From assembly GCF_041431135.1 (NCBI RefSeq), contig NZ_CP107799.1, forward strand, positions 5,952,001 to 6,016,000: a stretch of DNA of 64,000 nt, read 5' to 3'. The position numbers and the translations under genes are program-made. Below, piece after piece: positions 42,899 through 51,007 of the stretch (positions are counted from its first letter, which is position 1; each line of letters opens with the position of its first letter). The DNA is from Streptomyces sp. NBC_00554 (GTDB taxonomy: Bacteria; Actinomycetota; Actinomycetes; Streptomycetales; Streptomycetaceae). The notes beneath the pieces were generated by a model that did not search any database, was not told where the DNA came from, and saw only the letters and a list, made by a program, of their open reading frames with translations.

Positions 42899-43293
42899 CC
42901 GAGCACCAGCCGTCCGGCCAGCTCGCCCAGGCGGATGCGGGCCAGTGCGAGGTTGCCGTCCGCGCGGGCCAGCCACAGGTGCAGGAACACGCTGCTGTCG
43001 AAGGTGGTGCTCACGAAGCGCAGCAGGTGGTAGCTGTCCCGGTTGCTGACGATCAGGTCCTCGACCGGTGTCTCCCGGTCGGACCAGTCGGAGCCGTCCG
43101 CCGGGGCGAACGCTCGGTGCTCCGCGGCGAGCCGCGCCAGCTCCGCGGCCTCGGCCGCGGTCGTCTCGTGGTCACCGCCCGGAGCGTCCCCCGCGGTGCC
43201 CAGGGCCAGGCCGCTGGTCCAGTCGACCACCGCGGCACCCCGGGCACCGGGCAGTGTCATGGCTTCCAGTAGGCACTCGTCGATTCCGGGCAC
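42895..43293 (-). CDS. Roadblock/LC7-like protein, first gene of the operon
   Basis: The 132-residue protein shares VDWTSGLALGT and DSYHLLRFV with the last gene of the operon, plus the C-terminal NLALARIRLGEL. The same fold therefore occurs three times in the operon. GTG 43293 follows GGGAGGGGAG. An in-frame extension to 43416 has no ribosome site. Confidence 0.82.
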   Translation of the reverse strand: MPGIDECLLEAMTLPGARGAAVVDWTSGLALGTAGDAPGGDHETTAAEAAELARLAAEHRAFAPADGSDWSDRETPVEDLIVSNRDSYHLLRFVSTTFDSSVFLHLWLARADGNLALARIRLGELAGRLVLG

Positions 43294-43621
43294 CGTGTCT
43301 CCCCTCCCGCCAAGGGTTCGGCCGAGTGACGCCGAAGTTACGCAACGTGTGCGCCGGGGGTGAGGGTTCTGGCATTTTCCTGAGGAACATGCCCCGAGGT
43401 GACTAAGGTGGGTCAACTGACCATATTTTCTGGCCGGTTGAAGCCGTCGCGAAGTCTTGACCGGGGGCGCGTGCGGGTGCGCCGGGGCGCGCGGAGTGTA
43501 TTCAGCGCCGAGTCAGGGTGACTTGGCTGCTCGGGAGGGTGCCGACTGCCGGGCGGGGGTCAAGACACCCCGCGGGCGTGGTCCGTCGGACGCGGCCAAA
43601 TGGTCTGCGCGCTCCGGCGCG
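43294..43621. promoter_or_regulatory. Upstream region of the roadblock operon
   Basis: I see no gene in these 328 bases. On the minus strand, TTGACC near 43413-43408 may be a -35 box. GTCTTGACC (43454-43462) faces GGTCAAGAC (43558-43566), a 9-base inverted repeat with a long loop. Confidence 0.35.
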
Positions 43622-45040
43622 CTAGAGCCCCGTGAGCGCCGAAGGGTGCGCCCCGCCCGACTCCGCGACGATCTCGTCCAGGGTCTGCGGCTCTCGCACG
43701 ACGGCGAAGCGGACGCCGCCCTCGCGGTCCGGTGCGAAGCCGTGGATGCCCGGGCGGGCGAGGGAGTTGTACGCGTAGTGGTGGGCGAAGTAGTACGCGC
43801 CGGTGTCCAGCGCGGCCGCGTAGTCGCCCTGTTCGAGCAGCGGCAGCGCGCGTCCCTCGGCGAGGAGGTCGCCCGCGAAGCAGGCGGGGCCCGCGACGTC
43901 CTGGACGACATCCGGTCCCGCCTTGGGGCGCCCCTTCGCGTCGTACGCCGCGATCCGCAGCGGCCAGGACGCGGGCGCGTACACCGTGCGGGCGGCGATC
44001 TGCACGCCCGCGTGTGTGACCGCGACCGCCCGGCCCCCGGCGGACTTAGTGTACTCGACCCGCGCGACCACAGTCCCGTGCTTGGCGAGCAGTGACCGCC
44101 CGAACTCGGTGACCAGCCCGTACCGCCCGTCGAACAGCCCCGGCACCACCTCGGCGAGCAGCCGCGCGTACTGCGCGTACGTCGGGGCCGTCGCGTCGGA
44201 ACCGAAGTTGACCGGCAGCCCGCCGCCGATGTCGATCGTGTCGATCTGCCGGCGCCCGAGGTGCTGGTTGATCTCCTCGGCCAGCGCGTACGTCTCCGCC
44301 ACGCCCTGCGCCATCAGCGAGAGCGGGATGCCCTGCGACCCGGTGTGCGCGTGCAGCCGGGTCAGCCAGGGGCGGTCGGCGTACGCCCGGACGATCCACT
44401 CCCGCGCCCCCTCGTCCCGCAGCGCGACCCCGAACTTGGAGGTCGCCGTCGCGGTGGAAAGCGCCTCGATCGAACCCCCGCCGACCTGCGGGTTCACCCG
44501 GATCCCGATCGGGGAGCCGGTGGCCGCGGACCGCACCAGCGCGTCGATGCGGTCCAGCTCCTGGGGGTTGTCCGCGTTGACCGCGATGCCCAGCGCCAGC
44601 GCCTCGCGCAGCTCGGCGGGCGTCTTGGCCGGGGAGTCGAGCACCGTGCGCGTCGGCGGTACTCCGGCCGCCCGGGCGAGGGCGAGCTCTCCGGGGCTCG
44701 CCACCTCCGCGCCGATGCCCTGCTCGTGCAGCAGCCGCAGGACAGGCACGAGCGGGGTCGCCTTCACCGCGAAGGCGTGCAGCACGGGGGTGCCGGGAGC
44801 GGTCACCGCGTCGAAGGCGGCCCGCAGTGCGGTGGCCGAGGCCCGGATGCCGGGGACGTCGAGGAGCGCGACGATGGGGGTTCCCGGCGTGAGGAGTCCT
44901 TGCTCGACGGCGGCCCGGACGGCATCGTCACGCCGTAGGACACGACCGCCGTCCTCGTCGCCCGCGCCATCCGAAGGACCCGCCGCCCCGTCCGCCCCGT
45001 CGCTCACCGGATCCCCCGCCCTGTCCCTGTCTGCGCCCAT
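43622..45040 (-). CDS. LysA-like type III PLP-dependent decarboxylase
   Basis: The 472-residue protein has the alanine-racemase-type barrel of diaminopimelate/ornithine decarboxylases. It shows HAFAVKATPL with the PLP lysine, HTGSQGIPL, DIGGGLPV, VTEFGRSL, and the cross-subunit motif GPACFAGD. TGAYYFAHHYAYNS near the end matches the DAP-decarboxylase Tyr region. An acidic N-terminal extension (about 35 residues) is unusual. As it lies beside hut genes and not lysine genes, the substrate may be another amino acid. The start is uncertain: ATG 45040 or GTG 45061, neither with a good ribosome site. Confidence 0.82.
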   Translation of the reverse strand: MGADRDRAGDPVSDGADGAAGPSDGAGDEDGGRVLRRDDAVRAAVEQGLLTPGTPIVALLDVPGIRASATALRAAFDAVTAPGTPVLHAFAVKATPLVPVLRLLHEQGIGAEVASPGELALARAAGVPPTRTVLDSPAKTPAELREALALGIAVNADNPQELDRIDALVRSAATGSPIGIRVNPQVGGGSIEALSTATATSKFGVALRDEGAREWIVRAYADRPWLTRLHAHTGSQGIPLSLMAQGVAETYALAEEINQHLGRRQIDTIDIGGGLPVNFGSDATAPTYAQYARLLAEVVPGLFDGRYGLVTEFGRSLLAKHGTVVARVEYTKSAGGRAVAVTHAGVQIAARTVYAPASWPLRIAAYDAKGRPKAGPDVVQDVAGPACFAGDLLAEGRALPLLEQGDYAAALDTGAYYFAHHYAYNSLARPGIHGFAPDREGGVRFAVVREPQTLDEIVAESGGAHPSALTGL

Positions 45041-45089
45041 ACGTACCAGCCAAACATCCACCGCGTGCCCGCGCTGGCCCGTGGGGCTA

Positions 45090-45118
45090 TTGACTAGCTC
45101 TATTCAAGAAGCCAGGAT
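45090..45118 (+). promoter_or_regulatory. Predicted promoter of the hutU operon
   Basis: TTGACT (45090-45095), a 17-base spacer and CAGGAT (45113-45118) precede hutU by 40 bases. CTATT is directly repeated in the spacer region (45087 and 45100) and could be part of a regulator site. Confidence 0.5.
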
Positions 45119-45157
45119 GTGAATATCTACTGCAACAGTCCGCATAGGAGGCAGACC

Positions 45158-46822
45158 ATGTCAGGACCCCGCCCCGTACGAGCTCCGCGCGGTACGGAAC
45201 TGAGTGCCCTGGGATGGCAGCAGGAAGCCGCCCTGCGGATGCTGCAGAACAACCTCGACCCCGAGGTCGCCGAGCACCCCGACAAGCTCGTCGTCTACGG
45301 CGGCACCGGCAAGGCCGCCCGTGACTGGCGCTCCTTCGACGCCATGGTGCGCACCCTGCGGACCCTGAAGCAGGACGAGACGATGCTCGTCCAGTCCGGC
45401 CGCCCCGTCGGTGTCATGCAGACCCACGAGTGGGCCCCGCGCGTCCTCATCGCCAACTCCAACCTGGTCGGCGACTGGGCGAACTGGGAGGAGTTCCGGC
45501 GCCTCGAGGCCCTCGGCCTGACCATGTACGGGCAGATGACCGCCGGTTCGTGGATCTACATCGGCACGCAGGGCATCCTGCAGGGCACGTACGAGACGTT
45601 CTCCGCCGTCGCCGCGAAGAAGTTCAACGGCACGCTCGCGGGGACGATCACCCTGACCGCCGGTCTCGGTGGCATGGGCGGCGCCCAGCCGCTCGCCGTG
45701 ACGATGAACGACGGCGTCGCGATCTGTATCGACGTCGACCCGCGTGCCATCGAGCGCCGCATCGAACACCGCTATCTCGACGTGAAGGCCGACTCCCTGG
45801 AGCACGCCCTCCAGCTCGCCGTCGAGGCCCGCGACGCCCGGCGCCCGCTGTCGATCGGTCTGCTCGGCAACGCCGCCGACCTGCTGCCGCGCATGCTCGC
45901 CGAGGGCGCCCCGATCGACATCGTGACCGACCAGACCTCGGCCCACGACCCACTGGCCTACCTTCCCGTCGGCGTCGACTTCGACGACATGGCCTCCTAC
46001 GCGGCGAAGGACCCGGCCGGGTTCACCACCCGCGCCCGTGAATCCATGGCGCGTCACGTCGAAGCGATGGTCGGCTTCATGGACGCCGGTGCCGAGGTCT
46101 TCGACTACGGCAACTCGATCCGTGGCGAGGCCCAACTCGCCGGGTACGAGCGGGCGTTCGCATTCCCCGGCTTCGTCCCCGCCTACATCCGGCCGCTCTT
46201 CTCCGAGGGCAAGGGCCCCTTCCGCTGGGCCGCCCTGTCCGGAGAGGCCTCGGACATCCACAAGACCGACAAGGCGATCCTCGACCTCTTCCCGGAGAAC
46301 GAGTCCCTGCACCGCTGGATCAAGCTGGCCGGCGAGCGCGTCCACTTCCAGGGCCTGCCCGCCCGTATCTGCTGGCTCGGCTACGGCGAGCGCGACAAGG
46401 CCGGCGAGCGCTTCAACGACATGGTCGCCTCCGGTGAGCTCGCGGCGCCCCTCGCCATCGGCCGCGACCACCTCGACTGCGGTTCCGTCGCCTCGCCGTA
46501 CCGCGAGACCGAGGCCATGCTCGACGGGTCCGACGCGATCGCCGACTGGCCGCTGCTGAACGCCATGGTGAACGTGGCGTCGGGTGCGTCCTGGGTCTCC
46601 ATCCACCACGGTGGCGGCGTCGGCATGGGGCGCTCCATCCACGCCGGTCAGGTCTGCGTCGCCGACGGCACGAAGCTCGCCGGCGAGAAGATCCGCCGGG
46701 TGCTGACCAATGACCCCGGGATGGGGGTCATCCGGCACGTGGACGCGGGCTACGACATCGCCGAGTCCGTGGCGGACGAGCGCGGTGTGCGGATCCCCAT
46801 GCGGGAAGGCGAGTCCGCGTGA
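45158..46822 (+). CDS. hutU: Urocanate hydratase
   Basis: The 554-residue enzyme adds water to urocanate to give imidazolonepropionate, using tightly bound NAD+. Conserved segments include LVVYGGTGKAARDW, ETMLVQSGRPVGV, GLGGMGGAQPLAV, the catalytic-Cys loop (ARICWLGYGERDKA) and the C-terminal HHGGGVGMGRSIHAGQV. It opens the hut operon and its stop overlaps the next start (GTGA). ATG 45158 follows TAGGAGG. Confidence 0.96.
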   Translation: MSGPRPVRAPRGTELSALGWQQEAALRMLQNNLDPEVAEHPDKLVVYGGTGKAARDWRSFDAMVRTLRTLKQDETMLVQSGRPVGVMQTHEWAPRVLIANSNLVGDWANWEEFRRLEALGLTMYGQMTAGSWIYIGTQGILQGTYETFSAVAAKKFNGTLAGTITLTAGLGGMGGAQPLAVTMNDGVAICIDVDPRAIERRIEHRYLDVKADSLEHALQLAVEARDARRPLSIGLLGNAADLLPRMLAEGAPIDIVTDQTSAHDPLAYLPVGVDFDDMASYAAKDPAGFTTRARESMARHVEAMVGFMDAGAEVFDYGNSIRGEAQLAGYERAFAFPGFVPAYIRPLFSEGKGPFRWAALSGEASDIHKTDKAILDLFPENESLHRWIKLAGERVHFQGLPARICWLGYGERDKAGERFNDMVASGELAAPLAIGRDHLDCGSVASPYRETEAMLDGSDAIADWPLLNAMVNVASGASWVSIHHGGGVGMGRSIHAGQVCVADGTKLAGEKIRRVLTNDPGMGVIRHVDAGYDIAESVADERGVRIPMREGESA

Positions 46823-48462
46823 CCCAGCGTGAAGGCGCGCCTGCGGCGCGAGGCGGCAACCCCCCGGTGGGGGCGGACGCCTCGTCCCCACCTGCGGGCC
46901 CGGCTGTGCCCACCCGTTCCGCCCTGCGGAACGATTGCCCACAGCCTGTAGCGGCTGCGGTTGAGCCATCGCCTGGCGCCGATTGCCCTGGGCAGCCGGT
47001 GGCGGCTGCGGCTGGTGACGGTCCGCAGCCTGGGGTGGCTGCGGCTGGTGACCGTCCGCAGTCCGTGGTGGCAGCGGCCGGTGACTGCTCCCAGCCTGTG
47101 GTGGCTGCGGCTGGCGAGGGTCCGCAGCCCGTGGCCGCAGCGGCCGGAGACCGTCCGCAGCCCGCGACAGCAGTCCCCGGCGCCCACGCGCAGCCCGCCG
47201 CATCCGGCGGCGCGTCCCTACCCGGCCGCCCCGTACCGGCCGCCGCCTCCTTCCACGACATGTGGCGTGACCTGAAGCCCATCGGCCGGCACCCCGACTC
47301 CGGGGGCTACCGCCGGTTCGCCTGGAGCGGGGCCGACGCCGACTGTCGGGACTGGTTCCGGGGGCAGGCCGAGGCTCGTGGGCTTGACTATGAGGTCGAC
47401 CGGAACGGGAATCAGTGGGCCTGGCTCGGGGATTCCGGGGCGGGGGACGCCGTAGTCACCGGGTCCCATCTCGACTCCGTGCCGGACGGCGGGGCCTTCG
47501 ATGGGCCCCTCGGGGTCGTGTCGTCCTTCGCCGCGCTGGACGAACTGCGCGCACGCCGCGTGGAGTTCACCCGGCCCCTCGCCATCGTGAACTTCGGGGA
47601 CGAGGAGGGCGCCCGGTTCGGGCTCGCCTGTGTCGGGTCGCGGCTCGCGGCCGGGCAGCTCACCGTCGAGCAGGCGCACCGGCTGACGGACGCCGACGGC
47701 ATCACGCTGCCGCAGGCCATGGAGCGGGCCGGATACGACCCGGACACCATCGGCCCGGACCCCGAGCGGCTCGCCCGCATCGGCGCCTTCGTCGAGCTGC
47801 ACGTCGAACAGGGCCGCGCACTGGACCTCTCCGGCGACCGCGTCGGCATCGCGAGCGCCATCTGGCCGCACGGCCGCTGGCGGTTCGACTTCCGGGGCGA
47901 GGCCAACCACGCGGGCACCACCCGGCTCGTGGACCGCCGCGACCCGATGCTGCCGTACGCGGAGACGGTGCTGGCCGCGAGACGAGAGGCCCGACTCGCG
48001 GGCGCCGTCGCCACCTTCGGCAAGATCGCCGTCGAGCCGAACGGCGTGAACGCCATCCCCTCCCTCGTCCGCGGCTGGCTCGACTCCCGCGCCGCCGACC
48101 AGGCGAGCCTGGACACGGTCGTCACCGGCATCGAGAAGGCGGCCCGCGAGTACGCGGAGGCGCAGGGCGTCGAACTCGACGTCGTCCGCGAGTCGTTCAC
48201 CCCCGTCATCGAGTTCGAGCACGCCCTGCGTGACGAGCTCGCCCGCATCCTGGGCAAGGAGACGGACCTGAGGGTCCCCGTCCTGGGTACCGGCGCCGGA
48301 CACGACGCCGGAATCCTCTCCGGGACCGTCCCGACCGCCATGCTGTTCGTACGCAACCCCACGGGCGTCTCGCACTCCCCGGCCGAGTACGCCGCCGAGG
48401 ACGACTGCGTGGCCGGGGTGACCGCACTCGCCGACGTACTCGAAGGGCTGGTCCGCAGGTGA
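46819..48462 (+). CDS. M20-family amidohydrolase (allantoate amidohydrolase-like) with repeat insertion at the N-terminus
   Basis: The 547-residue frame has its real enzyme domain from about residue 148 (MWRDLKPIGRHPDSGGYRRF). Features include TGSHLDSVPDGGAFDG, NFGDEEGARFG with metal ligands, VELHVEQG, the dimerisation HAGTT segment and GAGHDAGILS. Typical homologues have about 400-415 residues. The extra 145 N-terminal residues are Pro/Ala-rich and contain five 11-residue repeats, so translation may start later, for example at ATG 47260. Position between hutU and hutF suggests removal of the formyl group from N-formylglutamate, replacing hutG. That is inference. Confidence 0.85.
   Translation: MTQREGAPAARGGNPPVGADASSPPAGPAVPTRSALRNDCPQPVAAAVEPSPGADCPGQPVAAAAGDGPQPGVAAAGDRPQSVVAAAGDCSQPVVAAAGEGPQPVAAAAGDRPQPATAVPGAHAQPAASGGASLPGRPVPAAASFHDMWRDLKPIGRHPDSGGYRRFAWSGADADCRDWFRGQAEARGLDYEVDRNGNQWAWLGDSGAGDAVVTGSHLDSVPDGGAFDGPLGVVSSFAALDELRARRVEFTRPLAIVNFGDEEGARFGLACVGSRLAAGQLTVEQAHRLTDADGITLPQAMERAGYDPDTIGPDPERLARIGAFVELHVEQGRALDLSGDRVGIASAIWPHGRWRFDFRGEANHAGTTRLVDRRDPMLPYAETVLAARREARLAGAVATFGKIAVEPNGVNAIPSLVRGWLDSRAADQASLDTVVTGIEKAAREYAEAQGVELDVVRESFTPVIEFEHALRDELARILGKETDLRVPVLGTGAGHDAGILSGTVPTAMLFVRNPTGVSHSPAEYAAEDDCVAGVTALADVLEGLVRR
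46915..46933. repeat. Dispersed-repeat hairpin inside the M20 frame
   Basis: CGTTCCGC, a 3-base loop and GCGGAACG form a perfect 8-pair stem, followed by ATTGCCCACAGCC. I remember this phrase as part of a repeat common in Streptomyces genomes. Its presence in the coding frame suggests that an intergenic element was captured by the frame. Confidence 0.6.
46996..47160 (+). repeat. Five tandem 33-bp units coding 11-residue repeats
   Basis: PVAAAAGDGPQ, PGVAAAGDRPQ, SVVAAAGDCSQ, PVVAAAGEGPQ and PVAAAAGDRPQ follow each other exactly in frame within the N-terminal extension of the M20 hydrolase. Confidence 0.95.
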
Positions 48463-49793
48463 CGCAGACGTACTGGCTGGAACACGCCTGGCTCGACACC
48501 AACGTCGAGCCGGGCGTGGCCCTCGACGTCCACGACGGCCGCATCACCGCCGTCCGCACCGGCGTCGACACCCCGCCCCCCGGCGCCGAGACCCTCCGCG
48601 GCCTCACCCTCCCCGGGCTCGCCAACGCCCACTCGCACGCCTTCCACCGCGCCCTGCGCTCCACCGTCCAGGTCGGCTCGGGCACCTTCTGGACCTGGCG
48701 CGAGATCATGTACTCCTTCGCGGACAGGCTGACCCCGGAGACCTACCACGCGCTCGCCCGCGCGGTGTACGCGGAGATGGCGCTCGCCGGGGTCACGGCC
48801 GTCGGCGAGTTCCACTACGTGCACCACGCCCCGGGCGGCACCCCCTACGCCGACCCCAACGCGATGGGCGAGGCGCTCATCGCGGCCGCGGCCGACGCCG
48901 GGATCCGCATCACCCTCCTGGACACCGCGTACGTCTCCTCCGGCTTCGGACAGCCCCCGAACCGGCACCAGCTCCGCTTCTCCGACGGCAGCGCGGACGC
49001 CTGGGCGGAACGCTCTTCACTTCTCAAGGACCGAGATCACGCGCGGATCGGTGCGGCCATCCACTCCGTACGGGCCGTGCCGGCCCGGCAGTTGGCGACG
49101 GTGGCGCGGTGGGCCGAGGAGCGGCGGGCCCCGCTGCATGTGCATCTGTCCGAGCAGACGGCGGAGAACGACGCCTGCCAGGCCACGCACGGCCGCACCC
49201 CCACCCAGCTGCTCGCCGACCACGGCGTCCTCGGCCCCCGCACGACCGGCGTCCACAACACGCACCTCACGGATCAGGACATCGCCCTGATCGGCGGCTC
49301 CGGGACCGGGACCTGCATGTGCCCGACCACCGAACGGGACCTGGCCGACGGCATCGGGCCCGCGGCCGCCCTGCAGAACGCGGGCTCGCCGCTCTCCCTC
49401 GGCTCCGACAGCCACGCCGTCATCGACCTCCTCGAAGAGGCCCGCGCCATGGAGCTGAACGAGCGCCTGCGCACCCGCACCCGCGGTCACTGGACGGCGG
49501 CCGCGCTCCTCCGCGCCGCCTCCGCGGACGGCCACGCGGCCCTGGGCTGGGACGGCGCGGGCATCCTGGAGCCGGGCGCGCTCGCCGACTTCACGACGAT
49601 CGCCCTCGACTCGGTCAGAACAGCGGGACCGGTGCCGCGCCTCGGTGCCGAGACAGCCGTATTCGCCGCGACGGCGGCCGACGTACGCCACACGGTCGTG
49701 GGCGGCCGGCACGTCGTACGAGACGGCGCGCACACCCTCGTACCCGATGTGCCGACAGCTCTTGCGGATGCCGTCGAAGCCCTGCGCGCCTGA
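48459..49793 (+). CDS. hutF: Formimidoylglutamate deiminase
   Basis: The 444-residue amidohydrolase-superfamily enzyme converts N-formimino-L-glutamate to N-formyl-L-glutamate and ammonia. It has metal site LANAHSHAFHRAL, the HutF region TFWTWREIMYSFADRL, HVHLSEQTAEN, VHNTHL and the catalytic Asp in LGSDSHAVIDLLEE. GTG 48459 overlaps the stop of the M20 gene by four bases. Its presence means the organism uses the formylglutamate branch of histidine degradation. Confidence 0.95.
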   Translation: MTQTYWLEHAWLDTNVEPGVALDVHDGRITAVRTGVDTPPPGAETLRGLTLPGLANAHSHAFHRALRSTVQVGSGTFWTWREIMYSFADRLTPETYHALARAVYAEMALAGVTAVGEFHYVHHAPGGTPYADPNAMGEALIAAAADAGIRITLLDTAYVSSGFGQPPNRHQLRFSDGSADAWAERSSLLKDRDHARIGAAIHSVRAVPARQLATVARWAEERRAPLHVHLSEQTAENDACQATHGRTPTQLLADHGVLGPRTTGVHNTHLTDQDIALIGGSGTGTCMCPTTERDLADGIGPAAALQNAGSPLSLGSDSHAVIDLLEEARAMELNERLRTRTRGHWTAAALLRAASADGHAALGWDGAGILEPGALADFTTIALDSVRTAGPVPRLGAETAVFAATAADVRHTVVGGRHVVRDGAHTLVPDVPTALADAVEALRA

Positions 49794-49837
49794 GCCCGAT
49801 CGTCCCCCGCAGCCCGAGCCCCCACAAGGACGCCGCC

Positions 49838-51007
49838 ATGACCACCGTCATCACCAACATCGCCAGCCTGGTCACCAACGACCCCTCCCTCGGTGACGGT
49901 TCCCCCCTCGGTCTGATCCAGGACGCGGCCGTCGTCATCGACGGCGACCGCATCGCGTGGACCGGTGATTCAAGAGAAGCACCCGCCACTGACAATCGGG
50001 TCGACGCCGGCGGCCGGGCGGTGATCCCGGGCTTCGTGGACTCCCACTCGCACCTCGTCTTCGCGGGCGACCGCACGCAGGAGTTCAACGCCCGTATGTC
50101 GGGCCGCAGCTACACGGCCGGAGGCATCCGCACCACCGTCGCCGCCACCCGCGCCGCCTCCGACGAGGACCTGGAACGCAACCTCACGCACTACCTCCGC
50201 GAGGCCCTGCTCCAGGGCACCACCACCTTCGAGACGAAGTCGGGCTACGGCCTCACCGTCGAGGACGAGGCACGGGCACTGCGCATCGCGGCGGCGCACA
50301 CCGACGAGGTCACCTACCTCGGCGCCCACATCGTCTCCCCGGACTACGCCGACGACCCGGCCGGGTACGTGGCCCTGGTGACCGGCGAGATGCTCGACGC
50401 CTGTGCCCCGTACGCCCGTTGGGTCGACGTCTTCTGCGAGAAGGGCGCCTTCGACGGCGACCAGGCCCGCGCGATCCTCACGGCGGGCAAGGCGAAGGGC
50501 CTGCACCCGCGCGTCCACGCCAACCAGCTCTCCTACGGCCCCGGCGTCCAGCTCGCGGTCGAACTGGACGCGGCGAGCGCCGACCACTGCACACACCTCA
50601 CGGACGCCGACGTGGACGCCCTGGCGAGCGGCAACACCGTGGCGACCCTGCTCCCAGGCGCCGAGTTCTCCACCCGCGCCGAGTGGCCGAACGCCCGCCG
50701 CCTGCTCGACGCCGGCGTCACCGTGGCCCTCTCCACCGACTGCAACCCGGGCTCGTCCTTCACCTCGTCCGTCCCGTTCTGCGTCGCGCTTGCGGTACGG
50801 GACATGGGCATGACCCCCGACGAGGCCCTCTGGTCGGCCACGGCCGGCGGAGCCCAGGCCCTGCGCCGTACGGACATCGGCCGCCTGACCCCCGGCGCCT
50901 ACGCCGACCTGGCGATCCTCGATGCCCCGAGCCATGTCCACCTCGCCTACCGGCCGGGCGTTCCGCTGGTGTCGCAGGTCTGGCGGCGCGGGGTTCCGGT
51001 CACCTAG
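49838..51007 (+). CDS. hutI: Imidazolonepropionase
   Basis: The 389-residue enzyme opens the imidazolone ring to give N-formiminoglutamate, the step between hutU and hutF. It shows the metal motif VDSHSHLVFAGDR, the family block KSGYGLTVEDE, HPRVHANQLS and the Asp region STDCNPGSSFTSS. ATG 49838 is seven bases after AAGGA. Its 3' end overlaps the convergent lectin-fusion gene by eight bases, with no terminator between. Confidence 0.95.
   Translation: MTTVITNIASLVTNDPSLGDGSPLGLIQDAAVVIDGDRIAWTGDSREAPATDNRVDAGGRAVIPGFVDSHSHLVFAGDRTQEFNARMSGRSYTAGGIRTTVAATRAASDEDLERNLTHYLREALLQGTTTFETKSGYGLTVEDEARALRIAAAHTDEVTYLGAHIVSPDYADDPAGYVALVTGEMLDACAPYARWVDVFCEKGAFDGDQARAILTAGKAKGLHPRVHANQLSYGPGVQLAVELDAASADHCTHLTDADVDALASGNTVATLLPGAEFSTRAEWPNARRLLDAGVTVALSTDCNPGSSFTSSVPFCVALAVRDMGMTPDEALWSATAGGAQALRRTDIGRLTPGAYADLAILDAPSHVHLAYRPGVPLVSQVWRRGVPVT

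Noticed and set aside
43454..43566. 9-bp GTCTTGACC dyad as an operator
   Set aside because: The arms are almost 100 bases apart. It is probably chance, and is kept only as a note in the intergenic entry.
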